Origin: Deltaproteobacteria bacterium
GTDB lineage: Bacteria; Myxococcota_A; Polyangia; Polyangiales; Houyiibacteriaceae
Direction of reading: 5' to 3'
Length of the DNA: 64,000 bases
Assembly (NCBI GenBank): GCA_017644045.1
Contig: JAEPMI010000001.1
Location: forward strand, 302,470 to 366,469
This document shows positions 50,681-60,119 of the stretch, one piece after another. Under the pieces are notes generated by a model. It saw only the letters and a program-made list of their open reading frames with translations. It was not told the origin of the DNA and did no database searches. Numbering within the stretch: position 1 is the stretch's first letter; every line of letters begins with the position of its first letter. A program made the position numbers and the translations under genes.

Positions 50681-53665
50681 TTGGTGGCAGGCGATCTGAC
50701 GACTGAGGAGCTGCCGACGCTGCTCGTCGTCGGCACCGGTGAGCCCATGTGGGAGGCCATCGAAGCCGGCCTCGAACGCCACGCCACCTTCGCCGAGGGC
50801 GCCGAGAAGGACTCCGCCGCCCAGGCCGCGATGGTCGCCGCGCCAGACGTGATCCTGCTCGTGGGCGACGCCGCGAAGGACCACGACGCGGTGCTCGCGA
50901 GCTTCGCCCAACACCCCATCGCTCGCGTGGTCCCGGTCATCATCCTCATCGACCGGTCCAACCTGCAGGCGCGGCTGGACGCCTCCCGCCGGGGTGTGAC
51001 CTTCGTCGAGCGGAGCGCGAGCGCCGACCAGGTGGCGCGCGAGATCGCCGCGCTCTGCCGCGAGCTCCCCGACCGCCCGAGCAAGCCCAGCATGGAGCTC
51101 GGCGAGACCTCGCTCGACGAGGTCCTCGCGATCCTGAAGACGGAGCTCCAGAGCGGCATCCTCTCCGTGAAGACCGGCCAGGACGAGGGCGCACGCTTCG
51201 TGCTCCGCTCGGGCCGCAAGGTCGGCAGCGCCATCCAGGACTTCGTGTCTCGCATCCGCCCGCTGGTGGAGAAGGCCGACGGTCCGGTGCGCTTCGACTT
51301 CGAGAGCGCCGAGAGCCGGGAGATCCCGCTCTTCGACGATCTCGATGACGACGACGACGGCGATCTGGCCATCTTCCGCGACCGCCGGATCGTGCTGATC
51401 GAAGACGACTCCGCCGCCGCCGACACCCTCGCCCAGGAGCTCCGGGCGCATGGCGCGACCGTGGTCGTGGTCACCAGCTCCGGCTCCGGTCTCCCACGTG
51501 CCCGGAGCAGCGACCCCGAGATCGTCCTCGTCGAAGAGCACGGACTCGATGGTCCGACCTACGAGGTCATGCAGACCCTCCGGCGCGACCCTCGCTTGAA
51601 GTGGGCCTCGCTGCTGGTGATTCGTCGCGACGAGCTCCTCCCGCCGGACCAACCGCCGCGAATGGAACGGCTCGCGCGAGCCTTCGAGCCGCTCTTGGCG
51701 GCCGACGAGGAGGTCGCCCGGCAGGCCGCCGAGCTCGACGCCTTCGACACTCGCCTCGAGGCGCTCGGTCCGTCGCGGCTCCTGCGGGCGCTGGCGTCGG
51801 CCGACCGAACGCTGCGGGCGACCATTCGCCACCCGCGCACCGTCATCGAAGTCAGCTTTGCCGAGGGGCTCGTGGCGGGCGCGGAGGCCCGCAAGCCCGG
51901 GCAGACGCAAGGCGAGGTAGTCGGCGGCCCCAAGGCTCTCGCTGCGCTCTTGGCGATCAGCACGGGCCGGGTGCGCGTGGAAGCGCGCGCCGCGCCCGCG
52001 ACCGCCAACCTCCTCTCACCGCCTGGCTCCGCCCTGGCCGCCGCCGCGGAGGAGACCCCACCGATCAAACCGAGCCTCCCCCCGCCGCCGATGATGCCGG
52101 CGCGCCCGAGCCAGCCGCCTCAGCAGCTCCTCGCGCAGCTCGAGCAGGTGCTCGGAGAGCTCGAGGCCGCGGGAATGATCTCCCAGGCGCCGCCGCCCCC
52201 CGCGGCCGACGTCGACGAGGGCGCGCCGACCAGCGCCATGCAGCGGCTCAAGCCGGCCTCGACGGAGAAGCAGAGCTTCCAGATCCCCAAGCCCGGCCCG
52301 GTCCCGCGTGACGCCGCCAAGCCCGCAGCACCGCCGAAGCCGGTGATTCCGAAACCCGCCCCTCGAGCGAAGAAGCCGGCTCGAGCCGTTCCCGCGCCCA
52401 GCGCGCTCGCGAAGGGTCTCGTCCCGGAGCGCGCGAAGGCGCCGAAGCCGGTCGCGCCGAAGTCCGGGCCCCCGCCGGCGCCTCCCCCGCCGGCCGCCGC
52501 GGTGCCGCGACGGCAAACCCGAAAGAAGACGCTCGTCGGCATGGTGGCTCCGGTCGCCGCCCCCGAGCCGCCCTCGCCGCCCCCGGTCGAAGAGGTCGCC
52601 GACGAGCCGTCGGAGGCTGCGCCGCCCCCTGCTCCCGAGCCGTCCGCGCCGAGGCCCGCTCCCTCGGTGCCTCCGCCCACGCCGGCCGCGATGCCGGTCG
52701 AGCCGCCGGCGCCCGTTCCGGTGCCCGCCCCGGTCGCGGCCCCCGTCGAGCCCCCTGCCCCGCTGATCGCGCCGGTGCTCGCAGCTCCCGAGATCGCGCC
52801 CGCGCCCGAGGTCGCGCCGGTGCCCGTGCCGCTGGCTGGAGCCGCACCGGTCGCGCTCGCGGCGCCGCCCGAGCCCGAGGGCATGAGCACGGACGCGACG
52901 TTGGCGTTCGAGGCACCGTCGAAGCGGCCGTGGTGGCATTGGGCGGTCGCGGCGATCGTGCTCTTCACGGTCAGCGCGGTCGCCGCCTTCTATCTCGGCG
53001 GTGACGATCCGCAGACGGTGGCCATGAACGCCGAGCCCACGGCCACGGACACCGACCCGGACCCGACCCCTACCGCGACGGAGACGGAGACCGAAGAGGC
53101 CGAGCAGGTCGAAGCGGAGACCGAGGAAGCGGAGACCGAAGCCGTCGCGACCGAGGAGACGGAGACCGAGGAGGCGGAGACCGAGGAGGCAGAGGCAGAG
53201 GAAGCCGAAGCCGAGACGGAGGAAGCCGAGGCCGACGAAGAAGAAGAGGAAGAAGAGCTCACGGCGGAGGAGCGCGAAGCCCTCGGCGAGGGTGAGAGCT
53301 CGGGCCAGCCCCAGACCCGAGCGGAACGACTCTCCGCCCTGATCAACGCCGGCAACTTCTTCCGCAGCCGCCGCCGCTACACGCTGGCCGAGCGCCGCTA
53401 CGAGTCCGCCCTACGGTTGAGCGCGAGCAACGCGCGGGCGCTGACCGGCATCAGCCTGGTGAAGATCGCGCAGCGCGAGCCGAACCAGGCGGTTCGCTAC
53501 GCCCGCCGGCTGGTCCGGGTTCGCCCGGGCAGCGCCGGCGCCCGCGTGATCCTCGGCGACGCGCTGGCGCTGGACGGCGACCGTACGGGCGCACGCCGCG
53601 AGTACCGCAAGGCGCTCGAGATCAACCCGCGCCACTCGGGGGCGCGGCGCCGGCTCCGCCGCTGA
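50681..53665 (+). CDS. Double receiver-like / DUF4388 / TPR membrane protein
   Basis: 994-residue mosaic. Order: degenerate receiver (about 12-128, V61 at the phospho-site); DUF4388 domain (about 135-215); second receiver (235-345) with acidic pocket IEDD but Glu (E285) at the phospho-site; a helical region to 450; a long Pro/Ala-rich linker (455-745); membrane helix (about 750-770); Glu/Thr/Ala-rich acidic repeats (790-870); and TPR repeats (880-994). D-to-E suggests a fixed phospho-mimic. Start TTG 50681, or GTG 50684. Overlaps argA tail-to-tail by 44 bp. Confidence 0.75.
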   Translation: MVAGDLTTEELPTLLVVGTGEPMWEAIEAGLERHATFAEGAEKDSAAQAAMVAAPDVILLVGDAAKDHDAVLASFAQHPIARVVPVIILIDRSNLQARLDASRRGVTFVERSASADQVAREIAALCRELPDRPSKPSMELGETSLDEVLAILKTELQSGILSVKTGQDEGARFVLRSGRKVGSAIQDFVSRIRPLVEKADGPVRFDFESAESREIPLFDDLDDDDDGDLAIFRDRRIVLIEDDSAAADTLAQELRAHGATVVVVTSSGSGLPRARSSDPEIVLVEEHGLDGPTYEVMQTLRRDPRLKWASLLVIRRDELLPPDQPPRMERLARAFEPLLAADEEVARQAAELDAFDTRLEALGPSRLLRALASADRTLRATIRHPRTVIEVSFAEGLVAGAEARKPGQTQGEVVGGPKALAALLAISTGRVRVEARAAPATANLLSPPGSALAAAAEETPPIKPSLPPPPMMPARPSQPPQQLLAQLEQVLGELEAAGMISQAPPPPAADVDEGAPTSAMQRLKPASTEKQSFQIPKPGPVPRDAAKPAAPPKPVIPKPAPRAKKPARAVPAPSALAKGLVPERAKAPKPVAPKSGPPPAPPPPAAAVPRRQTRKKTLVGMVAPVAAPEPPSPPPVEEVADEPSEAAPPPAPEPSAPRPAPSVPPPTPAAMPVEPPAPVPVPAPVAAPVEPPAPLIAPVLAAPEIAPAPEVAPVPVPLAGAAPVALAAPPEPEGMSTDATLAFEAPSKRPWWHWAVAAIVLFTVSAVAAFYLGGDDPQTVAMNAEPTATDTDPDPTPTATETETEEAEQVEAETEEAETEAVATEETETEEAETEEAEAEEAEAETEEAEADEEEEEEELTAEEREALGEGESSGQPQTRAERLSALINAGNFFRSRRRYTLAERRYESALRLSASNARALTGISLVKIAQREPNQAVRYARRLVRVRPGSAGARVILGDALALDGDRTGARREYRKALEINPRHSGARRRLRR

Positions 53666-54965
53666 CCTTCTTGGTCAGCACCTTCGAGCGCCGCTTCCGG
53701 TCGTAGGGCGGTCGGGTCGCCGGCAGCGCCGAAGGCGGCGCGGGTACGAACCCGTGCTGCCGGAAGAAGTGGTGACTCTGAGTCGTGAGCACGAAGAGCG
53801 ACGCCAGCCCGAGCTCCTTCGCCTCGCGCTCGATCGCGCCCAGCATCGCCTCACCGCGGCCGTTGCTCCGGTGCTCGGAGCTCACGGCCAGGCACGCGAG
53901 CTCGGCGGTCCCGTCGGTCGGGTACGGATAGATCGCGGCGCACGCGAGAATGAGACCGTCCCGCTCCAGCACGCGGAAGCGTTCGATGTCGTTCTCGAGC
54001 ACCTCCCGCGGTCGGTGCACGAGCACCCCCTGGTCGGCGAGCGGCTCGAGGAGCTGGAGCAGCGCCGGCACGTCCCGTGGGAGCGCGCGGCGAACGTCCT
54101 CGTAGGGCTCGCGGCTGATCAGCGTGCCGATGCCTTCGCGCGTGAAGAGCTCGCGGACGAGCGCTCCATCCGCCTTGCGAGGGAGCACGTGCGCGCGGCG
54201 AACCCCGCCACGGATCGCGAGCGCCGCCGCTTCCAGGTGGAGACGCAGGTCCGCCGTGATGCGGCGCTTACCCCCGAGACGCGCGTCGAGCTCCGCAAGC
54301 GTGAGCGCGCCGATGCGCTCGCCGCCCTCGGTCCAGGTCTTGGCCTCCGCCAGCGCGATCACCTTCTCCGCCCCGAGCGCCACCGCGGTCTCGGCCGCGA
54401 GCTCCGGCGTCGAGAGGTTGAAGGCCTCGCCGGTGAGCGAGTAGCCGAGCGGCGTGAGGATCACGATGGCGTCGTCGTCCAAGCGCTGCCGAATCGCCTC
54501 CGCGTCGACGCGACGGACCCGGCCGGTGGACTGGAAGTCGACCCCATCGAGCACTCCGCAGGGTCGCGCGGTGACGAAGTTGCCCGCCGCCACACGAACG
54601 CGCGCGCCCGCCATCGGTGAGCCCGGCAGGCTCACGGTCAGCAGTCGCTCGAGCTCCACCCGATTGACGCCGGCCGCTTCCTTCGCGGCCGCGAGGGCGT
54701 CCGCGTCCGTGATGCGCAAGCCATCGTGGTAGCGGGACTCGCCGCCGCGCTCGGCGATGCGTCGCTCGATCTGTGGACGCGAGCCCGCCACGAGCACGAG
54801 CCGGACACCGAGCGAATGGAGCAGGACGACGTCCTGCACGAGCTCGGGGAGCTTCCGGGAGCGCATCGCCTCCCCGCCGAAGACCACGACGAAGGTCTTC
54901 CCTCGGTGCGCGCGGATGTACGGCGCAGCGAGGCGAAAGTCTTCGAGGAACGGCGACTCGCTCAT
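53622..54965 (-). CDS. argA: N-acetylglutamate synthase, ArgA
   Basis: First step of arginine biosynthesis: acetyl-CoA plus glutamate to N-acetylglutamate. 447 residues with N-terminal amino-acid-kinase fold (FVVVFGGEAMRS, VVLLHSLGVRLVLVAGSRPQI, VAAGNFVTARPCG) and C-terminal GNAT (AELACLAVSSEHRSNGRGEAMLG, HFFRQHGFVPAPP). Feedback inhibition by arginine is usual. The start overlaps the argE stop (54962-54965); the 3' end overlaps the convergent TPR gene by 44 bp. Confidence 0.93.
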   Translation of the reverse strand: MSESPFLEDFRLAAPYIRAHRGKTFVVVFGGEAMRSRKLPELVQDVVLLHSLGVRLVLVAGSRPQIERRIAERGGESRYHDGLRITDADALAAAKEAAGVNRVELERLLTVSLPGSPMAGARVRVAAGNFVTARPCGVLDGVDFQSTGRVRRVDAEAIRQRLDDDAIVILTPLGYSLTGEAFNLSTPELAAETAVALGAEKVIALAEAKTWTEGGERIGALTLAELDARLGGKRRITADLRLHLEAAALAIRGGVRRAHVLPRKADGALVRELFTREGIGTLISREPYEDVRRALPRDVPALLQLLEPLADQGVLVHRPREVLENDIERFRVLERDGLILACAAIYPYPTDGTAELACLAVSSEHRSNGRGEAMLGAIEREAKELGLASLFVLTTQSHHFFRQHGFVPAPPSALPATRPPYDRKRRSKVLTKKVSGGAGAAPPSGAG

Positions 54966-56119
54966 GCCCGCCCCTCGACGCACACGGCGTGAATGGCCTT
55001 GGCGTAGATGTCGGTGCCCGACACCAGCTGGTCGTGCGGCACGTGCTCGTTCGGCTGATGGGCGACCTCGATGCTCCCCGGTCCGCACACGACCGTCTGA
55101 GCACCGAGCTGCTGGAAGAACGCCGCCTCGGTACAGAACATCACCGAGCGCGGCTCCTGGCCGGTGAGCTCCTCCAGGAGGCGGACCGCGGCCGCGTCCC
55201 GCTCGATCGCGAAGGGCGGCACCGACTCGACGAGCTCCTCGAGCACCAGCCGGTAGCGAGGATCGAGCCGCGAGCGCAGGCGCGCCTCGAGCTGTGTTCG
55301 AATCTCGCCCGGCACCATCCCCGGCAGGAGCCGCATGTCGTAGGTCATCGCGCAGCTGCCGCAGATGCGGTTCGGGCTGTCACCGCCTTCGATGCGCCCG
55401 AGGTTCAGCGTCGCGTGGGGCACGTGGAAGTCCTCGATGCGGAGCTCCTCCGCGAGGTCCGCGCGGAACGCCTGCAGCTCCGCGATCACAGCCGCCATTC
55501 CGTCGATGGCGTTGAGACCGAGCGCGGGGTCGCTCGAGTGCCCGGCGCGCCCCTCCACCAGGACCCGGTGCATCAGGATGCCCTTGTGCATCCGCACCGG
55601 CACGAGCCCCGTGGGCTCGCCGATGATGGCCATCGTCGCCCGTGGCGAGCCGTCCGCGAGCAGCTGCCGGGCACCGTTCATGGTGCTCTCCTCGTCGGCG
55701 GTCCCGATCAAGGTCAGCGGCGCCTTCAGCTCCCCGGCACGAAAGCGAGACGCCGCGGTCAGAGCCGCCGCGAAGAAGCCCTTCATGTCGGCGCTCCCGA
55801 GTCCGTGGAACACGCCGTCTTCGCGCTCGGTGAGCGTCCACGGATCCGACGCCCAGCCTTCCGGATCGGTCGGCACCGTGTCGGTGTGACCGGAGAGGAT
55901 CAGACCGCCCTCCCCTTCCCCGAGCGTCGCGACGAGGTTCGCCTTCGACGGGTCCTCTCGAAGCGGCACGACCTCGGCACGAAAGCCGGCGGACTCGGCC
56001 CACTCGGCGAGACGCTCGACCACTCGGCGGTTGCTCTGGTCGCGGGACGCATCGGGGCTGCTGACCGAAGGCTCGGCCACCAGCTGACGAACCATGTCGA
56101 GGGTCTCGGGGAGGCTCAT
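54962..56119 (-). CDS. argE: N-acetylornithine deacetylase, ArgE
   Basis: 385-residue zinc peptidase-family enzyme releasing ornithine from N-acetylornithine in the arginine pathway. Metal ligands and catalysis: H78/D80 (GHTDTVP), D111 (GSADMKGF), E143/E144 (TADEEST). Pairs with ArgA in a linear arginine pathway; the four-base ATGA overlap shows co-translation. Confidence 0.93.
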   Translation of the reverse strand: MSLPETLDMVRQLVAEPSVSSPDASRDQSNRRVVERLAEWAESAGFRAEVVPLREDPSKANLVATLGEGEGGLILSGHTDTVPTDPEGWASDPWTLTEREDGVFHGLGSADMKGFFAAALTAASRFRAGELKAPLTLIGTADEESTMNGARQLLADGSPRATMAIIGEPTGLVPVRMHKGILMHRVLVEGRAGHSSDPALGLNAIDGMAAVIAELQAFRADLAEELRIEDFHVPHATLNLGRIEGGDSPNRICGSCAMTYDMRLLPGMVPGEIRTQLEARLRSRLDPRYRLVLEELVESVPPFAIERDAAAVRLLEELTGQEPRSVMFCTEAAFFQQLGAQTVVCGPGSIEVAHQPNEHVPHDQLVSGTDIYAKAIHAVCVEGRA

Positions 56120-56149
56120 GGCGGGGCGACCATAGCAGGGCCGGAGGGC

Positions 56150-56947
56150 TCAGCCCCCGCGGACGCTCTGCGGGAGCTGGCGCTCGAGCCAGGTGAGCAC
56201 CGGCGAGCGCTCTTCGTCGGGAAGGACCAGGCTCGTCCGCCGGCCGAAGAGGAACACCCGAACCCCGTCGAGGAGGCGTTGGCCGCGAATGGAGCCGCGG
56301 GGCAGCCGGGCGACGTGGTCGTCGAAGCGGCCGTAGACGTGGTCGGCGGTGAGCGCCACCTGGTGGGGCACCGCCTCGATCGGGTGGCCCCGCATCCGAG
56401 CGAAGACCCTCGGCCACCCCCGGACGCCCTGCTGGTAGGCGAGGACGATCTCGCTCCGCGAGCGATAGACGTGGCCGTCGTGGGGCATGTGCGCGACGGG
56501 CTCCCAGGGGACCAGCGGCTCGCGCCACCAGCCACCTTCCCGAACGGGCCAGCCGGCGCCCCGGGCGTAGCTGAGCAGCGACTCGAAGACCCCTTCGGCC
56601 GCCACCAGATCCGGCGTCGGAGCCCACGTGTCCCGCGGCGACCATGCCGAGCCGAAGGAGCGCTCGTCCACGCGCCGCTTCCCGACGTGCCAGCGCACCT
56701 GCATGGCGGGCCAACGAGTCGCGGTGAGCGAGCGCAGGTCGGCGATCGGGAACCGGACCTTGAAGAGCGAGCGGACGATCTCCTGGGCCGGTCGGCGCCA
56801 GAGGCGCGGCGAGACCTTGCCGCGGCGCTCGAGGAAGGCCGCGAACTCGTCGACCGATTGGCAGAATGCGTCGTGGCGGGCGAGACCGAAGCCGGTCAGG
56901 TAGCCGTCGTCGAAGGCGAGGTGATCTCCATCGACGCATACGAGCAC
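56150..56947 (-). CDS. Hypothetical protein
   Basis: About 265 residues from GTG 56947 (CVDGDHLAFDD). Globular with repeated Trp/Arg segments (FKVRFPIADLRSLTATRWPAMQ, FGSAWSPRDTW, EVFESLLSYARGAGW), and no signal peptide. An upstream open frame of 80 codons looks non-coding. I do not recognise a family. It lies 30 bp after argE in the leftward direction of argE. Confidence 0.5.
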   Translation of the reverse strand: MLVCVDGDHLAFDDGYLTGFGLARHDAFCQSVDEFAAFLERRGKVSPRLWRRPAQEIVRSLFKVRFPIADLRSLTATRWPAMQVRWHVGKRRVDERSFGSAWSPRDTWAPTPDLVAAEGVFESLLSYARGAGWPVREGGWWREPLVPWEPVAHMPHDGHVYRSRSEIVLAYQQGVRGWPRVFARMRGHPIEAVPHQVALTADHVYGRFDDHVARLPRGSIRGQRLLDGVRVFLFGRRTSLVLPDEERSPVLTWLERQLPQSVRGG

Positions 56948-57035
56948 ACCACCAGAGTGCCATGACGCGAGGCGGATCGGGAGGGGGAAGCGACGCGCGG
57001 TGGCGCTCGGCCCCTCGGGCAGGGAGACTGCCGCC

Positions 57036-57512
57036 GTGCCCCTGCTCCTGCTCCTGCTCGTCGGCCTCGCCCTCGTGGCGCTGGTCCTCTTCCGCGCCAA
57101 CGAGCTCTTCGTGCTCAGCGCGCGGGGCGGTCGGGTGCTCCTGCTGCGAGGAAAGCTCCCCGGCGAGCTCGAGCGCCAGCTGAGCGCCATCCTGCGGCAG
57201 TCGGGAGCGACGGGTCAGCTCCGCGCCGTTCGCCAGGGTGGGAGCACGCGACTGGTCGGTCGGGGCCTCGGCGGGGATCTCGAGCAGCGCCTGCGCAACG
57301 TCTTCTTCGCGTCCCGCTTCTCGAAGCTGCGTTGGCTCGCCGGCCCGGACCGCCGCCCCCGCAACCTCGGTCAGCGGCTCGGGTGGGATTGGCTCGCCTG
57401 GCAGCTCGCCGGGCCACCGCCCGACCGGGGCTCCCTCCGCGTGGTCGAAGACCCGCCGGAATCGGGCGAGCGGAACGGAGCGTTGCGCGATCGCCCCAGC
57501 GATCCCGGGTAA
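57036..57512 (+). CDS. DUF3634-like membrane protein
   Basis: About 158 residues. GTG 57036, nine bases after AGGGAG, is preferred over GTG 57000. One N-terminal membrane helix (PLLLLLLVGLALVALVLF), then ELFVLSARGGRVLLLRGKLPGELERQLSAILRQS, the DUF3634 signature. The C-terminal half (WLAWQLAGPPPDRGSLRVVEDPP) is less conserved. Function unknown. Divergent from the gene ending at 56150. Confidence 0.65.
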   Translation: MPLLLLLLVGLALVALVLFRANELFVLSARGGRVLLLRGKLPGELERQLSAILRQSGATGQLRAVRQGGSTRLVGRGLGGDLEQRLRNVFFASRFSKLRWLAGPDRRPRNLGQRLGWDWLAWQLAGPPPDRGSLRVVEDPPESGERNGALRDRPSDPG

Positions 57513-57564
57513 TGCTGCGCTCGTCGCTCCGTCGACGAAACGAGGAGCAAGGGAGAGAGCAGCG

Positions 57565-58530
57565 ATGAGTGGATTCCTGACGAACGGCGAGTGGGTCACC
57601 CAGGACCAATGGGAGAAGGGCAAAGGCGGGGAGTTCCGCCGGCAGAAGAGCCAGTTCCGCGACTGGATCGAGGATGCGCCCGATGCCCGCTTTCGCCCCG
57701 AGCCCGGGCGCTACCACCTCTACGTCTCGTACGCCTGCCCGTGGGCCCATCGCACGCTGATCGCGCGCTCGTTGCTCGGTCTCCAAGACGCCGTCTCGGT
57801 CACCGTCGTTCACCAACACATGGGCGACCAGGGTTGGGAGATCCGACCCGAGGACGACGCCGACGCGACCGCCGATCCGATCCACCACGCGACGAAGCTC
57901 CACCGCGTGTACGCGGCGGCGAAGCCCGACTTCACCGGGCGGGTGACCGTCCCGGCGCTCTGGGACCGAGAGACCGGCACGATCGTCAACAACGAGAGCC
58001 GGGAGATCCTGCGGATGTTCGCGACCGTCATGCGCGACCTCGGCCACGGCGAGCTCGACCTGAGCCCGGCCCCGCTCCGCGAAGCGATCGACGCGGCGAT
58101 GGACCGCTTCTACCAACCGCTCAACAACGGGGTGTACCGCTGTGGCTTCGCCGGCACCCAGGACGCCTATGCCCAGGCCTTCGGCGAGCTCTTCGCAGAG
58201 CTGGACCACTGGGAGAAGGTGCTCGGCGAGCAGCGCTACGTGTGTGGCGACCAGCTGACCGAGGCGGACATCGCGATGTTCACGACGCTCGTTCGCTTCG
58301 ACCCGGTCTACTACGTCCACTTCAAGTGCAACGGACGGCTGATCCAGCAGTACCCGAACCTCTCCGGCTTCCTGCGCGACGTCTACCAACACCCCGGCGT
58401 GAAGGAGACGGTGAACATGCGGCACATCAAGGAGCACTACTACCAGAGCCACCCGTCGGTGAACCCGCGCCGCTTCGTGGCGCTGGGTCCCGACCTGAGC
58501 TGGTACGACGAGCCGCACGGCCGCGGGTGA
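57565..58530 (+). CDS. Glutathionyl-hydroquinone reductase (YqjG/PcpF family)
   Basis: Glutathione transferase of the omega/Xi class, 321 residues, reducing S-glutathionyl-hydroquinones with GSH. Catalytic C58 in YVSYACPWAHR; the thioredoxin-like half has TVPALWD and VNNESREILRMF, and the C-terminal helical half carries LTEADIAMFTTLVRFDPVYYVHFKCN. Ribosome site GGGAGAG precedes the ATG. Role in quinone detoxification is inferred from family; no catabolic genes flank it. Confidence 0.92.
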   Translation: MSGFLTNGEWVTQDQWEKGKGGEFRRQKSQFRDWIEDAPDARFRPEPGRYHLYVSYACPWAHRTLIARSLLGLQDAVSVTVVHQHMGDQGWEIRPEDDADATADPIHHATKLHRVYAAAKPDFTGRVTVPALWDRETGTIVNNESREILRMFATVMRDLGHGELDLSPAPLREAIDAAMDRFYQPLNNGVYRCGFAGTQDAYAQAFGELFAELDHWEKVLGEQRYVCGDQLTEADIAMFTTLVRFDPVYYVHFKCNGRLIQQYPNLSGFLRDVYQHPGVKETVNMRHIKEHYYQSHPSVNPRRFVALGPDLSWYDEPHGRG

Positions 58531-58540
58531 GCGCGGCCCC

Positions 58541-58582
58541 AAAAAGAGTCGCGGCCGCCACCGAGTGTCGGTGACGGCCGCG
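58541..58582 (-). terminator. Rho-independent terminator of the VWA lipoprotein
   Basis: A 15-position stem with one mismatch (58550-58564 with 58568-58582, loop GTG) is followed on the minus strand by UUUUU (58541-58545) after a four-base gap. It also lies 3' of the convergent glutathione enzyme and may act on both. Confidence 0.85.
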
Positions 58583-58623
58583 AATCGGCGGCGGGGAGGA
58601 GACCTCCGCCGCCTTTGCTCCGG

Positions 58624-60009
58624 TCAGTAGCCTTCGGCGTCCATGGCGGCGTCGTAGCTCTCGAGCGCGGCGCCCCGAGCGGCGGCCGGCGTCGCGGCGC
58701 GTTGCGCCCGGCTCCGGGTCGAGCGCACCCGGTTCAGGCGCTCCTGCATGACCTCGCGCTGAGCGGCGGGTGCGGCCATCGCGCCTTCGACGAGGGCGTC
58801 CTCGGCGAACTCGAACTGGCGGTCGGCCTCGGCGCGGTTGCCGTTGTTGAGCGCGACCGCGGCCTGACGCTGCGCTTCGGCGGCGCGGTAGTTGGCGACC
58901 ATCGCCTGGACCCGCGGCTGCGCGCTGCCCTGGGCGGCGACCTGGTCACGAGTGACCTCGTAGCCGATGGCGACCTCCTGGGTGCGGCGCGCGTGCTCGT
59001 CGTCCGGCGTGCGGTAGACGAAGCGTGCGGTGGCCAGGTTGCGATTGCCCGTGCGGTTCGCGGTGACCCGAGCGCGGAAGAGGATCTCCCGCTGCTGTCC
59101 GGCGTAGACGCTGCCGAGGGGCACGCGCAGCCGACCGTCCGAGATCTGGGCGCCGGTGGTCACGCCCTCGAGAATGGTCACGCCCGGACCTGGGTTGATC
59201 TCGATGATGGCGTCGGTCGCGACGGTGTTCGCGAGGAGCTGAACCTCCTGCTGGAGGATCTGCGCCATCTGGTAGGGCTGCTCGAGGTGGTAGAGGCGGC
59301 CCGAGCTGCGAACCGCGAGCGCGCCGAGGGTGTTCTCGTCGTAGTCGAGGCCGACGCCGATGCCGGTCACCTGGACGCCGTACTCGGTGGCGTTGCCCGC
59401 GAGGTTGCCCAGCGAGTAGGGGTCGGAGGGACCGATGTTCGCGTGACCGTCGCTGATCAGCACGAGGCGGCGCACGGTGTGCGTCGCCGGGGTGGCGGCC
59501 AGTCGGTTCACGCCGACCTGAACGCCGCCGTACATGTTGGTGCCGCCGCCCGCGTGGAGGTACTGCACCGACTGCATCAGCGTGCCGCGGGTGTTGGTCG
59601 AGACGGTCGTCGGCGCGGCGATCTCCCGCACGCCGTTGTCGAAGGAGTAGATGGAGACGATGTCGCCGTCCTGGAGGCTCTCGAGGAGGCTGGACGCCGC
59701 GATGCGGGCGTTCTGGATCTTGTCGCCGCTCATCGAGCCGCTGGTGTCGACCACCAGGCTCAGCGCCATGGGCGGTCGCTCCTGTCGACCGGGCTGGTCG
59801 GGTGCGTCGATCCAGACGCCCACGTAGGTCTCGCCGTCGGCGCCGACCACGACCCGCGTGCGTACCGGCGAGCCGCCGATCCAGGCGTTCGTGCCGCCTT
59901 CCCCCCCGGAGCTCGAGACGGTCACGCGCGTGGTCTGCGCCTCCACCGTGTCGGCTCCGCCGCCGCAGCCCAGGGCCGCGGCCATCGCCAAGAACATCGC
60001 CTTTCGCAT
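58624..60009 (-). CDS. VWA-domain lipoprotein
   Basis: 461 residues. Lipobox ALGC (C15) then a beta-rich segment and a von Willebrand A domain (about 80-250) with perfect MIDAS DTSGSMSG (D88-S92), GGTNMYGG, and ISDGHANIGPSDP. C-terminal helical region rich in Gln/Arg/Ala. Resembles periplasmic VWA proteins such as YfbK-type, which bind metal and proteins. No MoxR ATPase nearby. Confidence 0.85.
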   Translation of the reverse strand: MRKAMFLAMAAALGCGGGADTVEAQTTRVTVSSSGGEGGTNAWIGGSPVRTRVVVGADGETYVGVWIDAPDQPGRQERPPMALSLVVDTSGSMSGDKIQNARIAASSLLESLQDGDIVSIYSFDNGVREIAAPTTVSTNTRGTLMQSVQYLHAGGGTNMYGGVQVGVNRLAATPATHTVRRLVLISDGHANIGPSDPYSLGNLAGNATEYGVQVTGIGVGLDYDENTLGALAVRSSGRLYHLEQPYQMAQILQQEVQLLANTVATDAIIEINPGPGVTILEGVTTGAQISDGRLRVPLGSVYAGQQREILFRARVTANRTGNRNLATARFVYRTPDDEHARRTQEVAIGYEVTRDQVAAQGSAQPRVQAMVANYRAAEAQRQAAVALNNGNRAEADRQFEFAEDALVEGAMAAPAAQREVMQERLNRVRSTRSRAQRAATPAAARGAALESYDAAMDAEGY

Positions 60010-60119
60010 TCGAATCTCCTCCTGACGCTGGATGCGTCGTGAGGGTTCGAGACGGCCGGCGATCCAAAAGGATCTAGAACGGCCGAAATTCGAGGCGCCG
60101 GGCGAAAAAGCCCGTGAAA

